Below, piece by piece: positions 54,181-64,000 of a stretch of DNA of 64,000 nt (position 1 is its first letter; the number at the start of each line of letters is the position of its first letter). Source of the stretch: Hemibagrus wyckioides (Eukaryota > Chordata > Actinopteri > Siluriformes > Bagridae); NCBI RefSeq assembly GCF_019097595.1, contig NC_080717.1, positions 19,724,336 through 19,788,335 on the forward strand, given 5' to 3'. A program made the translations under genes and the position numbers. The notes under the pieces are model-generated. The model made no database searches. It saw nothing but the letters and a program-made list of their open reading frames with translations, and had not been told where the DNA came from.

Positions 54181-54266
54181 GTTATGTTGTTAAATATTAC
54201 AAAATACTGAGAGGAAAGAGGTATAAGTGTTATTTTGTTAAATGTGACAAAATACAGAGAAAGGAA
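54181..54266. repeat. Imperfect tandem duplication, 48-bp period
   Basis: GTTATGTTGTTAAATATTAC followed by AAAATACTGAGAGGAAAG recurs 48 bases later as GTTATTTTGTTAAATGTGAC followed by AAAATACAGAGAAAGGAA. Older than the exact 55-bp duplication at 14933. Confidence 0.8.
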
Positions 54267-54267
54267 C

Positions 54268-54541
54268 CAAAGGTCGGTGTGAAAGAACTCAAGTGGCCTG
54301 TACAGAGTCCTGACCTTGACCCCACAGAATACATTTGAGATGAATTGGAACATAGAGTGCACTCCAGGCCTCTTTGCAAATCCCCACAGTCAATTTCCAA
54401 AATCTAGTGGAAAGCCTTCCTAGAAGAGTGGAACTTATTAATATATCAGCAAAGAGAGGAGTAAACCAGGAATGGGATATTCAACAAGCATACATGAATG
54501 GGATAATCAGGTGCTTCCACAAACCTTTGGCCATATAGTTT
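54268..54541 (+). mobile_element. 5'-truncated Tc1 element with transposase C-terminal relic
   Basis: The left part reads VKELKWPVQSPDLDPTEYI, the WP-SPDLNP-E catalytic segment of a Tc1 transposase with the last catalytic E still visible. After a stop comes DELEHRVHSRPLC. Next are AAATCTAGTGGAAAGCCTTC and GTGGAACTTATTAA blocks from the 3' end of the gene. It finishes with CACAAACCTTTGGCCATATA, the outer terminal repeat of this lineage. The 5' portion is absent. Different from the families at 44697 and 47228. Confidence 0.75.
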
Positions 54542-55624
54542 AACTTGAATATATTTGTTTAAATGCTTAATTATACACAAACAGAGCTTTCCTTTTTAAT
54601 GAGAATTCACTGTTGTGTATGCTGTTTCTGAAACCCTGAAATTTCCCATCACAAGGACCACATGCTGCAGGACATACAGGCTATGGAGTGATAAAATCAG
54701 CTCCAGCTCCACCCCTGGACATTTGATTCTACATGCTGGCCCATTAAAGTCCCACCCACCACAACAAAACTCTATTGCAAATGTGTCTTATTTTTGGCCG
54801 AGTTTTGATAAGAAAGTGTCTTTTTTTTAATATGGAAAATTCATTTTTCAATAAGACAGAATAATATCAGTAAGAAACTCAAAATTAATTGGTAAATAGA
54901 CTTTGCTCTTGCATTCTAATTTTTCCCAAGCATTTCACATTGTTGTGCAGAAAATACAATAAATAAAGTGGGGATGTATTTCAGGAATACAGTGTGATTT
55001 TTTTTTTTTTACCCTTCCAGTAATTTCTTATTGTGAAAAACGACTGAAAAACAAAAGGTTCATGCCTACATTCGAAAACATAGATTTGTGTTTTAGAACT
55101 GAATCAATGATTAAAGAGCAAATAAGAGCCTGGGAATAAGAAGAAGTGGGGAGAAAACATAGCAACCTTCAAATGTGTTAAACAGTTTCAAGATATAGAA
55201 ATATTCTTCATTCAGAGACTTCAGAATGCATTATGAGAGGACAATTTCAACAAGCTCTTAGTACCACTCATTAAGCAGTGAATCAAACCATAACAAAATT
55301 CTCTTCCCCAAACTCTGTGAAGGAAGCGGCTTGGAAAATTAAATGGAAGAGACAGCACAGCCTTTTGCCATGGCTGTGTCACTAGACCTTGAACACACTA
55401 ACAAGTCCGCTCGGCTTAGCGCGCCACTAATTCACATGCTCTTTAATTTCACATCATTGCCTGGTGTATAATGCCTTGAATGTACCAGAGAAGACATCAA
55501 GATAATCTTTCTGAGGCCAAATGTCTGAAGTTCCCATTAAGATGGCAAAGTAGCTCAAGTGCAGCAGACTTTCATTATGAAGATAATAAGTTTCCTTAAT
55601 ACATGTTTCATTTGTTCATTCATC
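54542..55624. other. Noncoding, nothing recognised
   Basis: Unique sequence. The part at about 55250-55560 has balanced composition (CGCTCGGCTTAGCGCGCCAC) and could be a conserved element. Confidence 0.45.
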
Positions 55625-55625
55625 C

Positions 55626-55667
<42 letters not shown>
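55625..55667. repeat. (CTAT)n microsatellite
   Basis: About ten perfect ATCT/CTAT units. Confidence 0.95.
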
Positions 55668-56553
55668 TCATTTAGCTAATATGTTTTTTTTTGCATTACA
55701 TAACTCTTCAATATGTATCTTTTATGCATTTTAGTAATGTTTTGCTGTCAAACAAGTCAACACTCTGATTTGGACCTTTTAAGTGAATATTCCTTGATGA
55801 CTATGAATCTGAAAATGAACAAACAGTTGTTATCATTAAAAGTAACTATTTAGATCCACTTCTAGTAAGAATGTTCAAACAACTTCCCTAAATGTGTGAT
55901 GGGCAGCATCACGGTATAATCATGGGCAGTGCCAGAAATAGGTATTTGCCCCTTATGATTTCCCCTGAATGTTTGCATATTTTTAGCACTTAATTGTTTT
56001 ACATCTGCCATCTAAATTGAGCACAAGACAACAACAACCTGAATGTAAAAAAAAAAATACAGTTTTTAAATGATCATTTATTGAAGATAAAAATCTACCA
56101 CCAAAAATCGGCCCTGTGTGAAAAAATTGATTCTTATTTAATTAAAGATATTTAACCAATAAAACCACCTAGACTTGATTACTGCTACACCAGTTCAATC
56201 TAAAAATTACTTAAATAGAACCTTTCCAGCAGGAAAAGCAGCAGGAAGCAAGCAGCACCAAAATGCTCTATTAAAAGGAATTCCAAAAGAGATGCAAAAA
56301 AATGTCATTTTAAATATATATTAGTATGATAAAAATTACAAATACATTTCTAAAGCTCTGGGACTTCAGTGAGCCACACTAAGAACCAGTACATCCAAAT
56401 GGAGAAAACTTGGAACAGTGGCAAATCTTCCTAGCAGTGGCTGGTCTATTAAAATTCCTCCAAGAGTGCAACAACTCATCCAAGATGTTGCCAAATGAAC
56501 CCAGACAAACATCTAAAGAACTGCTTGCCTCAGTTGAATAATTCAACAGTTTG
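55668..56553. other. Noncoding, nothing recognised
   Basis: AT-rich unique DNA; a 64-codon minus frame at 56379-56573 overlaps the SINE and is not credible. Confidence 0.55.
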
Positions 56554-56826
56554 TGGGTGGCTAGGTGGCGCAATAGGTAGTCTCACAACTACAGGGTCAC
56601 TGGTTTGATCCAGAGCTAGAGTTGCTGTCCAAGTGGAGCTTCTGTACATGTTCTCCCTGTGTGGGTTTCACAGAGGAATGCCAGTCGGTGGATTGCCTCT
56701 GGGTGTGTGTGTGTGTGGTGCCCATTGATTGACTTGTGTCCCATAGTATGAGTATTCCTGCCTCATGCCCAGTGTTCTGGATTCACCATGACCCTGAACA
56801 GGATAAAGCTGTTACAGTTAGTGAAT
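56554..56826 (+). repeat. SINE/L2-like repeat, near full length
   Basis: The tRNA-like head GGTGGCGCAATAGGTAG holds an A-box-like start, and the B-box-like GGTTTGATCC lies about 30 bases later. Body blocks are GTACATGTTCTCCCTGTGTG, GGTTTCACAGAGG, GCCAGTCGGTGGATTGCC and a (TG)n insertion. The distal part is GTTCTGGATTCACCATGACC then CTGAACAGGATAAAGC. Plus orientation; the most complete copy of the repeat seen in pieces at 2230, 9009, 11141, 12643 and 59170. Confidence 0.7.
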
Positions 56827-58955
56827 AGTTTGTGTCTATTTAATTTTATCGTATGTATTAGAGTTATGTATTAGTGCCACTCCACTAAACCAGTGCTACA
56901 GGCTTACATAAATGAAAGCATGTCTCTCATGTCTTTTGCATTCTCTTTTGAGAACCATGCACAACATATTACAAATATTATGTGTTATGTGTTTCTGTTC
57001 ATTACAAATGTGCATTTGATATGGCACATAATTATACAATTTGATCAAATCATGACATTCATGTGAGAAAATCAAACTTAGCTATCTAGGTTTAAGACAA
57101 CTTTAGACAGACTGAGTGTTTTTAAATTAGAGGTTTTTCACATACTTTTGCTGTAATATATTTATTTATGCTATAATATATAATTTTTCCCAGTTTTCAC
57201 ATTCCTATATTATTCAGATTGTAATCAGATACCGGTTAACAAAATATTATGGCATCTTTAAATGCATTTTTTTTCCCCTTTTCACACTCTTGGACAGCCA
57301 AACCAATGTAAAACATGCTATCTACTCAACGAAACCTGTAGCAATAGTTTCATTTGAGTGCACTAATACTCCTAAAGTCATTTTGAAGCTCTACTATGTA
57401 TAAAACACTAATCTGGTCAGTATTTTAAACATATTGCCTTTGAAGCAATAAATTAATACATTAATTGATGTTCAGTTGATCTTTCCTGCTATACATTTTA
57501 TTTATTTTGTATTCAAACTTTTGATTGAACCACAAAAAAGTTTGGCATTTAAAATTCAGTTTGCATGAAATATATGACAATGCTTTCTCTGTTAAAACAC
57601 TCCAGGCTTGTTTTTATGTTGTAGTGACCTGGCACTCTGGTTGCTAATATCAAGTGAGTACTGTTTAGTTGGACTGGCATTGAGCTGCCTTTATATGTAC
57701 TTTTAGCAATTCTTCAATGAGCCTGCCCACTCTTCTCTGTCTGCTGCAGGGGAACATAGAAAAGCCTCTTCAGACGAAGCTGTTCCATTTTATAAGCACT
57801 ACAGGCAAATCAAACAGGCCTCCTCCTTTCTGCCTCCTGCACATTGTGACTAGGTTGCATACCAGGTTCTCTCCTTTTGTGACAGTGGTGACATGATAAA
57901 CTTCAAGGGACATTTTTCAATATTTTCAAATGCCAGAAGGACTGTTCTGCATACAAATATTGGTGCATGGTGTTCCTGTATGAGGGCATTATTATACATT
58001 GTCAAACATTTGTGCAAGACATATTATACATCTCCTATTTGTACTCAGGTTTAACAGCTAAATGTGCAAGTAGCAGTTTGTAATTTGTACATCATATATT
58101 TTGAGTCACAGGGCAACATACCACATAACACAGTCTACAGTTTAGCCATAGCATTTCTGATATTGACCCCTTGTTACAGCAATACAGTACACCCCTGCGA
58201 ACTATGCTTTTCAGCTTTTTTCAGATAAAGCAGAAGTCAGACCAAAGGGGGAAAGGACATGGAATGTTAAAGATGTGCATTTGCTTCTGTGTATGGTTAC
58301 TTTCACATCATGCTTGCTTGCTTTATCTATGTGAACTTTGACTTGTGAATTCATAAGCCCTGGCCTAAGCGGTTGGGACTGTGGTTTCTTTGGTTGGTAA
58401 AAATGGAGAAACTGCTTATTTTATGTTGCATTAACAGAAAACCTATGTTTCTTTTTTCTTGTTGCTTGGTCCAAATCCAAGGGGAAAAAAAACAGTGTTT
58501 TCCCTATTAAAATATTCCAGGGTTTTTGTGGTAAATGCCTGATTTCATCTCTCTGATTAGAATAAGAATCCTTCTCAATCATTCGTATACTCGTAAAATT
58601 CACAAAAATATTTTGATTTTATAATGCAATAGCAATGATTATCAAAAGATCATGTGAGAATAAAATATTTTGGTACCTTCATTACATTTACTTTTCCTGC
58701 AACCCACACCAGTCAAGGTGTTATGATTCCACTGTAACTATTTCAGCAGCATGCTGCACAGGAAACACAGCAGGCACAGAGTGAGAATGCATGTGAGCTT
58801 TTATTTTTGTCTCATGCCCCTTGGCATGGTCGATTAATGGCAAGTCAAAGAAAGCAAACTAAACCACAGCTTTTCAGCTCGCTTGCTGCTTCTGTTGTTC
58901 AGCTTCAATTTTGCACATGCTCTCGTACGCCCTCAACTCATTGCTCAGGGGTATA
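56827..58955. other. Noncoding, no gene seen
   Basis: Unique AT-rich DNA. The block 57600-57900 is of balanced composition without an open frame. No gene or repeat assigned. Confidence 0.5.
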
Positions 58956-59015
58956 GAGTGAGTGAGTGAGTGAGTGAGTGAGAGAGAGAGAGAGAGAGTG
59001 AGTGAGTGAGAGAGA
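58956..59015. repeat. (GAGT)n-(GA)n compound microsatellite
   Basis: GAGT units, then GA units, then GAGT and GA again. Visible by eye. Confidence 0.95.
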
Positions 59016-59169
59016 ACAGGGCTCAGGAGTGTCACTTTAGCCATTAAAGAAAAAAGGGTTAAACAAGCAAAGACTAAAATATTTTTCATTCGATTTTCTC
59101 TATTTGATTTTCAAGAATATTATATAGAAATGCTTTTTGTTTGTAACACTATTAAAATAAAGCAATTTT
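59016..59169. other. Noncoding spacer
   Basis: Short AT-rich sequence between the microsatellite and the SINE fragment. Confidence 0.5.
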
Positions 59170-59338
59170 CCACCTCCCAAAAACATGCCAGTAGATATAT
59201 TGGCTACAATAAATTGCCTCTGTGTGTGTGTGTGTGTTGATGATGGTCTGGCACCCTTCTGTTGCACCCAGGGTTTCTGGGATTAGATCTGCATTTACAG
59301 TGACCCTGATCAGGTAAATGCAGGTACTGAAGATAAAG
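59170..59338 (+). repeat. SINE/L2-like fragment (3' part)
   Basis: CCACCTCCCAAAAACATGCC, TTGGCTACAATAAATTGCCT, a (TG)n insertion, GATGGTCTGGCACCC, and CAGTGACCCTGATCAGG match the distal half of the repeat at 56554. The head is missing. Confidence 0.65.
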
Positions 59339-61555
59339 GAACAACAATGAATAATAACATGTGAACTGATTAAACAGAAATATTAACTATACTGCAAAAG
59401 ACATACCTAAATACACACCAAGAACTTCTTATGGACGTGTAGCTTTTACATATTAAAACAATGTCCATGTTACTACAGTAAATTAAAGTTTGCAAATGTA
59501 AGTATTTCTATTTAACATAAATTTAACATAATTTTATTTTAGGTTTATGTTTAACATAAACTTTTCATTGCTTGCCTGTTCATTTTTAGAGAACTTAACT
59601 TGAACTTTAAATGGAAATTCTGCTCTTATTTTAAATATGTTGATCTAACAATGATTTCTTTCCCTGTAGATGTTCTAAAATAAATAGAGTTTGGGAAGTT
59701 TCCTTTTATTCCTTTTTTAAATGGATTTTATCCCCCATCTTGACAAGGTCTGTGATCCATAAAAAACTATGCATGAGGACGTGTAAATATTTTAAAATAT
59801 TTTGTCAGCATGGACTTATTTTTCTGTGTTTGTACCTTTAATGGACTTGCTGTATTCACAGAAAGATTTATTTAGAGCGGTCTAACACTGAGTCAGAGTT
59901 TGACAATTCTCTGACAGTCCAATGCAAAAAGAAAGGTGGCTACAAGACTGAAATGAAGAAACAACCATCCAATTCCCTTTAACAGTCTTTGCAATCACAT
60001 ATTGAAATGGAAATTATAGCGTTGCAGTTCCATGAATTACTTTTGCATTGATTGTGTAGTTTGCATGCTAGAAACATTTTTCACTCTTCAAAATTGTTCT
60101 GAACATTTGGAGTATTGTAATTTAAATCCAATTGTGTTTCTGTGATGCTTGAAAGAGACACAAATCATTCTTTTTTACAATTTGTTTTATTACGGTAATC
60201 CAACGTGCCTCTTTCATACCAAAATGTATAAAATTACTGAACTGTGGCACTGTGTGAGTATTAAGATGAAGAACAATTCTCAGGTTCAGGAAAACATCCT
60301 CACAAACCATTAAAAAAAACACTTAAAAACAGTGTTTCCCAGTCCTTGGGGTGCACAAGGCCATCTACATTTGATCAAACCTAGTTCCCAGTGCATATTA
60401 TAAAAATAAAATGTTTAAATCTAGAACCCGTCAGTTTTAGTAGACAACATGGGAAGCAAACCCATGTTTGCTCATGAAACATTTCAAGAACGCTTTGTTG
60501 AAAAACCTGTACCAGGTTTTCAATGTGCCAAAGAACTTCTTTTTATTTGTTATTATTAATATATTAAAATCAGGTGCAATAGTTCTACGTTAGCTAGGTT
60601 TTCACATTATATCCCTCTCTTTTTCTGTCAGCAAGTCACAACTTCAGAGAAGCCACTTTTCATTTGACCTCATTGCTGTTTTCTTGTGTACTTTATGTGG
60701 CATGGCTGTTTTTAGCAGATGCTGCATCTCACCCCAAGTGATTGTGATTTTTAGATGTGGTGTTTGGCTTAGCCAACTGATCAATATTCTATGAATTTTT
60801 GAAGCTCATTAAGTGTGTGAGAGAGAGAGAGAACATTACTAGCTGCACTAGGGCACCTTCAAACCATGAGGAAAAAAATTTTGATTTAAAAAAAGTTCAC
60901 AGGTTTTCTGGTGTTCGCTCCAGGTTCATCACATTTGTTGCACAATCATAACTAGCTCTTAAACATTGATGATTTTGTGACTTATGACTGACCAACAATA
61001 AACTCACATCATATTGTCGATAGGAGAAGATGTACTCACTCATTTTTGCCGTGGAAAAATCTGATCAAAACTTTTTTTAATGAAATACTTGCAGGCATGT
61101 TTGTCTTATAAAACAAATTATTCTGTTATTATTTAAAAATCATATCTATATATTTTGAATACACTGTCTTAAGCAGTGTGCCTTTCTCTGCCTCTGCAAC
61201 TTCCAGCCAGTTTTCACTGAGCCTGCTTGCTATACCAATTAATATTCTTATAGCAGACCCTCATTAATATTCATTAGCTTGACAATGGCGTTCTAAATGA
61301 AGACAGAAATATTTGTTTTTTGTAACCTCTTCTCTGTGTATATGCTCCCCCTTGGCCATGTCATCAGCAAGCATGGATTATCATTTCACTGCTATGTCCA
61401 ATTGTACATAAAAGCTGGTCGGCCTCCCACTGCAACAACAAAAATACTAACCTTCTGCCTTGCAGACATAAAGAACTGAATAGAAAAGAACTTTCTCTAC
61501 TATAAATAGCTACAAAACAGAAGCTATTTTAGTTGGCACCCATCTGCAGGTACAG
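59339..61555. other. Noncoding, no gene seen
   Basis: Unique DNA. A short (GA)n lies at 60821-60833. The stretch 61190-61300 carries CAATTAATATT and CATTAATATTCATTAGC strings and may be regulatory. No supported frame. Confidence 0.45.
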
Positions 61556-61660
61556 CAGTCTCCCATTACACAAATAACCTTCTCTGGCGAAAATATTCCT
61601 CTCTCTGCATCAGTTTGCAGTCTGTGTGTAAGGTGTAAGGTGACTCCTATTTAACCCCCG

Positions 61661-62095
61661 ATGCCCTTATCAAATATCTATGCAAAACCTCCAAATCCAA
61701 ACTCCATCCCATCTCAAATTACCCAGATGCAGGGAAACTTCCCCGTGCAGCAGTTTTCTCAAGAGGTACTCCTCACTGGAATCCCTACTAAGAGCCCACC
61801 AATTTCCTATAGGATGCAATATAAACTCTTATTCTTGACCCATCAGTGTGTCTATGGATATGGTCCGGCCTATCTTAAAGAACTGCTTACCCTCATGACC
61901 TCTACCCACAACTGGCAAAGCAACAATAGCTTCTTTCTTCATTCCCATGGGACCAGACTTTGCACAATGGGGGATCAGGGCTTTTGTTCTGCAGAAGTAC
62001 CTTGCTTGTGAAACAGTGTCCCAGATGACCTGAGGATATCACAGACACTTGATGGCTTTGAGAGAAACTTGACATTGACATTTCTTTTCAAAACA
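61661..62095 (+). pseudogene. LINE ORF2 carboxy-terminal relic
   Basis: The plus frame reads YRMQYKLLFLTHQCVYGYGP then AYLKELL, which matches the YK-LLLTFKCI-G-APSYLSELL segment of L2-like reverse transcriptase ORFs. TRLCTMGDQGFCSAEVPCL follows, then a stop where 'WNSLP' would be expected to begin. NSVPDDLR and LDGFERNL pieces continue beyond it. The 116-codon open frame is thus a fragment of a retrotransposon protein, not a host gene. Family segments are recalled from memory; the peptide strings are read directly. Confidence 0.65.
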
Positions 62096-62124
62096 GCTTA
62101 CATTTAACTGTGTAACGTTTATAA

Positions 62125-62155
62125 TTTTTTTTTTTTTTGGGGGGGGGGGGGGGGG
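62125..62155. repeat. Poly-T/poly-G homopolymer junction
   Basis: Fourteen T followed by seventeen G. Such a long G homopolymer is unusual and may also mark an assembly or sequencing weak point. Confidence 0.95.
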
Positions 62156-62297
62156 TTGCATTGCTGTCATTGTTCTCTGGCATGTGTTGTCTGGTTTAGA
62201 CTGTCTTTTACTGTTTTTATGTTTATTATTATATACATTTTATAGTCTGACTTGTATTATCTTTTACCTTGTAGCTTATTGCTGTATACATAAAATT

Positions 62298-62298
<1 letters not shown>

Positions 62299-62338
<40 letters not shown>

Positions 62339-62339
62339 T
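62299..62339. repeat. (TTA)n microsatellite, LINE tail
   Basis: About thirteen TTA units at the end of the LINE remnant. Confidence 0.95.
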
Positions 62340-63499
62340 ACCTGTTGAGATGAAATGTGCTGATTAATTATTCAATATCATGAGACATTAATATGTTGCT
62401 GTCCATGTGTGTACTGACCATGTGTGTTTTTTTCAAACTTGTTCTTAGATAAATAAAGACTACTGTATAAAAAGTTGGGAAAAGTTGGGTTGTGAAAAGT
62501 TTTGACTTTGGGGAACAAATTAAGGGATTTGTTTGCCACTTTGCAGTAGGAATGGTACATTTCTCCAGGCATCTATTTTTCACTTGTCTATTTGGGTTAG
62601 TGTCATTGTTTGCACTGTGTGTTGCACAGGGTGTGTTGACTAAAATCATATACTAGCATGCTTAATTAGCATGTGAAAATAGTGGGCCACCAAAATGTAT
62701 TCTTATGGTGGTTTTCTTTAACAATGCAAAGCCAGTGAAGTGCATTAGCAGTAATTCATAACCACTGACCAAGAATATCATCACAAAGAGTTATTCTGAC
62801 TTAGTACCTTATATTCTTGTAAATTTTAAAGCAGAAGTTCATATAGTTAATGGATTCTCTAGGGACCATCTGAAGTGCTTTTTAGCATCACTAAAAGGTT
62901 GCAGATATGAAGATCCAATTGTCTTCTAAAGAACACATTGTTATCTTTCTCCAGCACAGATTTTAGTACTGTCCACATTGCAAGCTCATGGCAGTACTGC
63001 CCTGAAAAGGGATGAGTATTTTAATTGGATCTTTTCAGAAATAATAGACTCATTCAGATGTTTAATCAGGGAAAAAACAATCTGAACTGAAATGTAGCAG
63101 TTGAATTAAAGTAGGCTGTTGAATCAAATGCTGTGATTAGTGTACAGAACTTGACAGAAAAGCATAGATAAGATGTAGTCCTCGTTTCAGCTGTATTGCC
63201 ACATACTTTATGTTTCCAGGTAGGATGTATACCTATGCTGAATTATTCTATTGCTTAATTTTCTTTTTTTCTTTTTTTTTGCATCCTGCTGTGTAACATC
63301 CTCAGTCAGGGTTTTTTGTTGATTTAATGGGTTTGTCTCCAACTGTGTGCAAAACTGCCAGACTCAGTTAATCAATCAATATGAAATATAATACACGACT
63401 ATAAGGTTGACTTGTACCTTATTTGAGATCACAACAGCTGTGTGCATTTATGAAGGGGTGATTTGTTTTTGCAATCCCAAGAGCTGTCCCTTGAGGTAA
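62340..63499. other. Noncoding, nothing recognised
   Basis: Unique AT-rich DNA; two overlapping minus frames at 62368-62649 have no domain similarity. Confidence 0.5.
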
Positions 63500-64000
63500 T
63501 CCTGCAGCACCTGATCACACGTTTGGTCACCTGTCTGAGAGATTAATTTAATATGGTTGGAGATAAACTTAATGATTAGATGTGCACTGTGCTCCAAGAA
63601 AATAATCACACCATCTAGTATCATTAGCAGTCTATTCCCTAGAGAAGTGAAGCCTGTGGCAATGTGTGGAACTGAAATTAATTCCCAGACCTAATCACAA
63701 CTGTGATCCATGATTTGGGTTTGATTTTCTATCTCCCTGCAACAGAATCTATTAGATAACCCCTCTTCGATTTGGACTCTATAATTACGATTACAGCCAA
63801 GCAATTAGGTAGATTTTCTGCACTGTGATGAAGTTTATACCAACACATTTCATGATTAACATGCTATTGTCCTATTTCTTTTTTTTTTTTTAATCCATTG
63901 ATTTCTGATCATTCGGTTACTCTAATCAGATTCTTATAAATAAAGTTAATTGCCTAATTAGTAAGGATATTCTGATGCAACCTGAAATAATCTGGATTAA
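63500..64000. other. Candidate conserved regulatory block
   Basis: A non-repetitive stretch crowded with homeodomain-type motifs (AGATTAATTTAAT, AAATTAATTCC, GTTAATTGCCTAATTAG, CTAATCAGATTC) and a perfect inverted repeat ATCACA-AC-TGTGAT at 63694-63707. This texture is typical of vertebrate developmental enhancers. No coding frame. Conservation cannot be judged from one sequence. Confidence 0.3.

Larger units (their letters stand above)
61556..62339 (+). mobile_element. LINE (L2/CR1-like) 3'-end remnant
   Basis: The interior encodes a decayed reverse-transcriptase carboxy terminus, followed by an untranslated 3' region and a (TTA)n tail. Short tandem tails of this sort are usual for L2-type LINEs. 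A T-run joined to a G-run (62125-62155) interrupts the 3' region. Confidence 0.65.

Overview
The window looks like an intergenic or deep-intronic stretch of a ray-finned fish genome, most likely an otophysan such as a catfish or relative. This rests on the AT-rich composition, long (AT)n, (CA)n and tetranucleotide microsatellites, many Tc1/mariner DNA transposons of the kinds common in fish, and tRNA-derived SINEs that I recognise from memory as ostariophysan types. No species can be named from the sequence alone, and all family comparisons are recognition from memory, not a database search.

I find no convincing host protein-coding gene, rRNA, tRNA, snRNA or CRISPR array. The only sizeable open frame that is neither low-complexity nor transposon-derived is a 133-codon ATG frame on the minus strand at 46468-46869. 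Its product is unrecognised and it is listed as tentative.

Layout. 1-12.8 kb: AT-rich DNA with several old minus-strand SINE/L2-like fragments and microsatellites. 14.9-17.3 kb: an exact 55-bp tandem duplication, then a badly decayed plus-strand Tc1. 22-24 kb: a small minisatellite, a long poly-T and a LINE 3' remnant ending in an (AATG)n tail. 25-26.4 kb: a decayed minus-strand Tc1 that keeps its 5' end and DNA-binding region. 27.5-27.9 kb: a complex of microsatellites carrying three copies of one short motif, two of them inverted around (AT)n. 29.0 and 31.6 kb: two SINEs. 33.2-34.1 kb: a decayed minus-strand Tc1-like copy. 34.1-43.6 kb: largely unique sequence. 43.6-47.9 kb: a transposon and microsatellite cluster. 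It holds an almost intact 1244-bp Tc1 with terminal repeats, TA duplications and a transposase interrupted by a single TGA, then the tentative ORF, then a 464-bp internally deleted Tc1 of another family. 52-54.5 kb: two more Tc1/mariner fragments. 56.5 and 59.2 kb: SINE copies. 61.5-62.3 kb: a second LINE 3' remnant with a (TTA)n tail. 62.3-64 kb: unique sequence rich in TAATTA-type motifs, a candidate conserved regulatory block.

The dominant biology is successive waves of Tc1/mariner insertion at different stages of decay. Two of the better-preserved copies sit inside TA-rich microsatellites. Between the repeats are long unique tracts that may hold enhancers; two near-perfect RFX X-box palindromes (25018 and 42646) and several homeodomain-motif-rich blocks are the best regulatory candidates. 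No operon-like or pathway-like cooperation between genes can be inferred.
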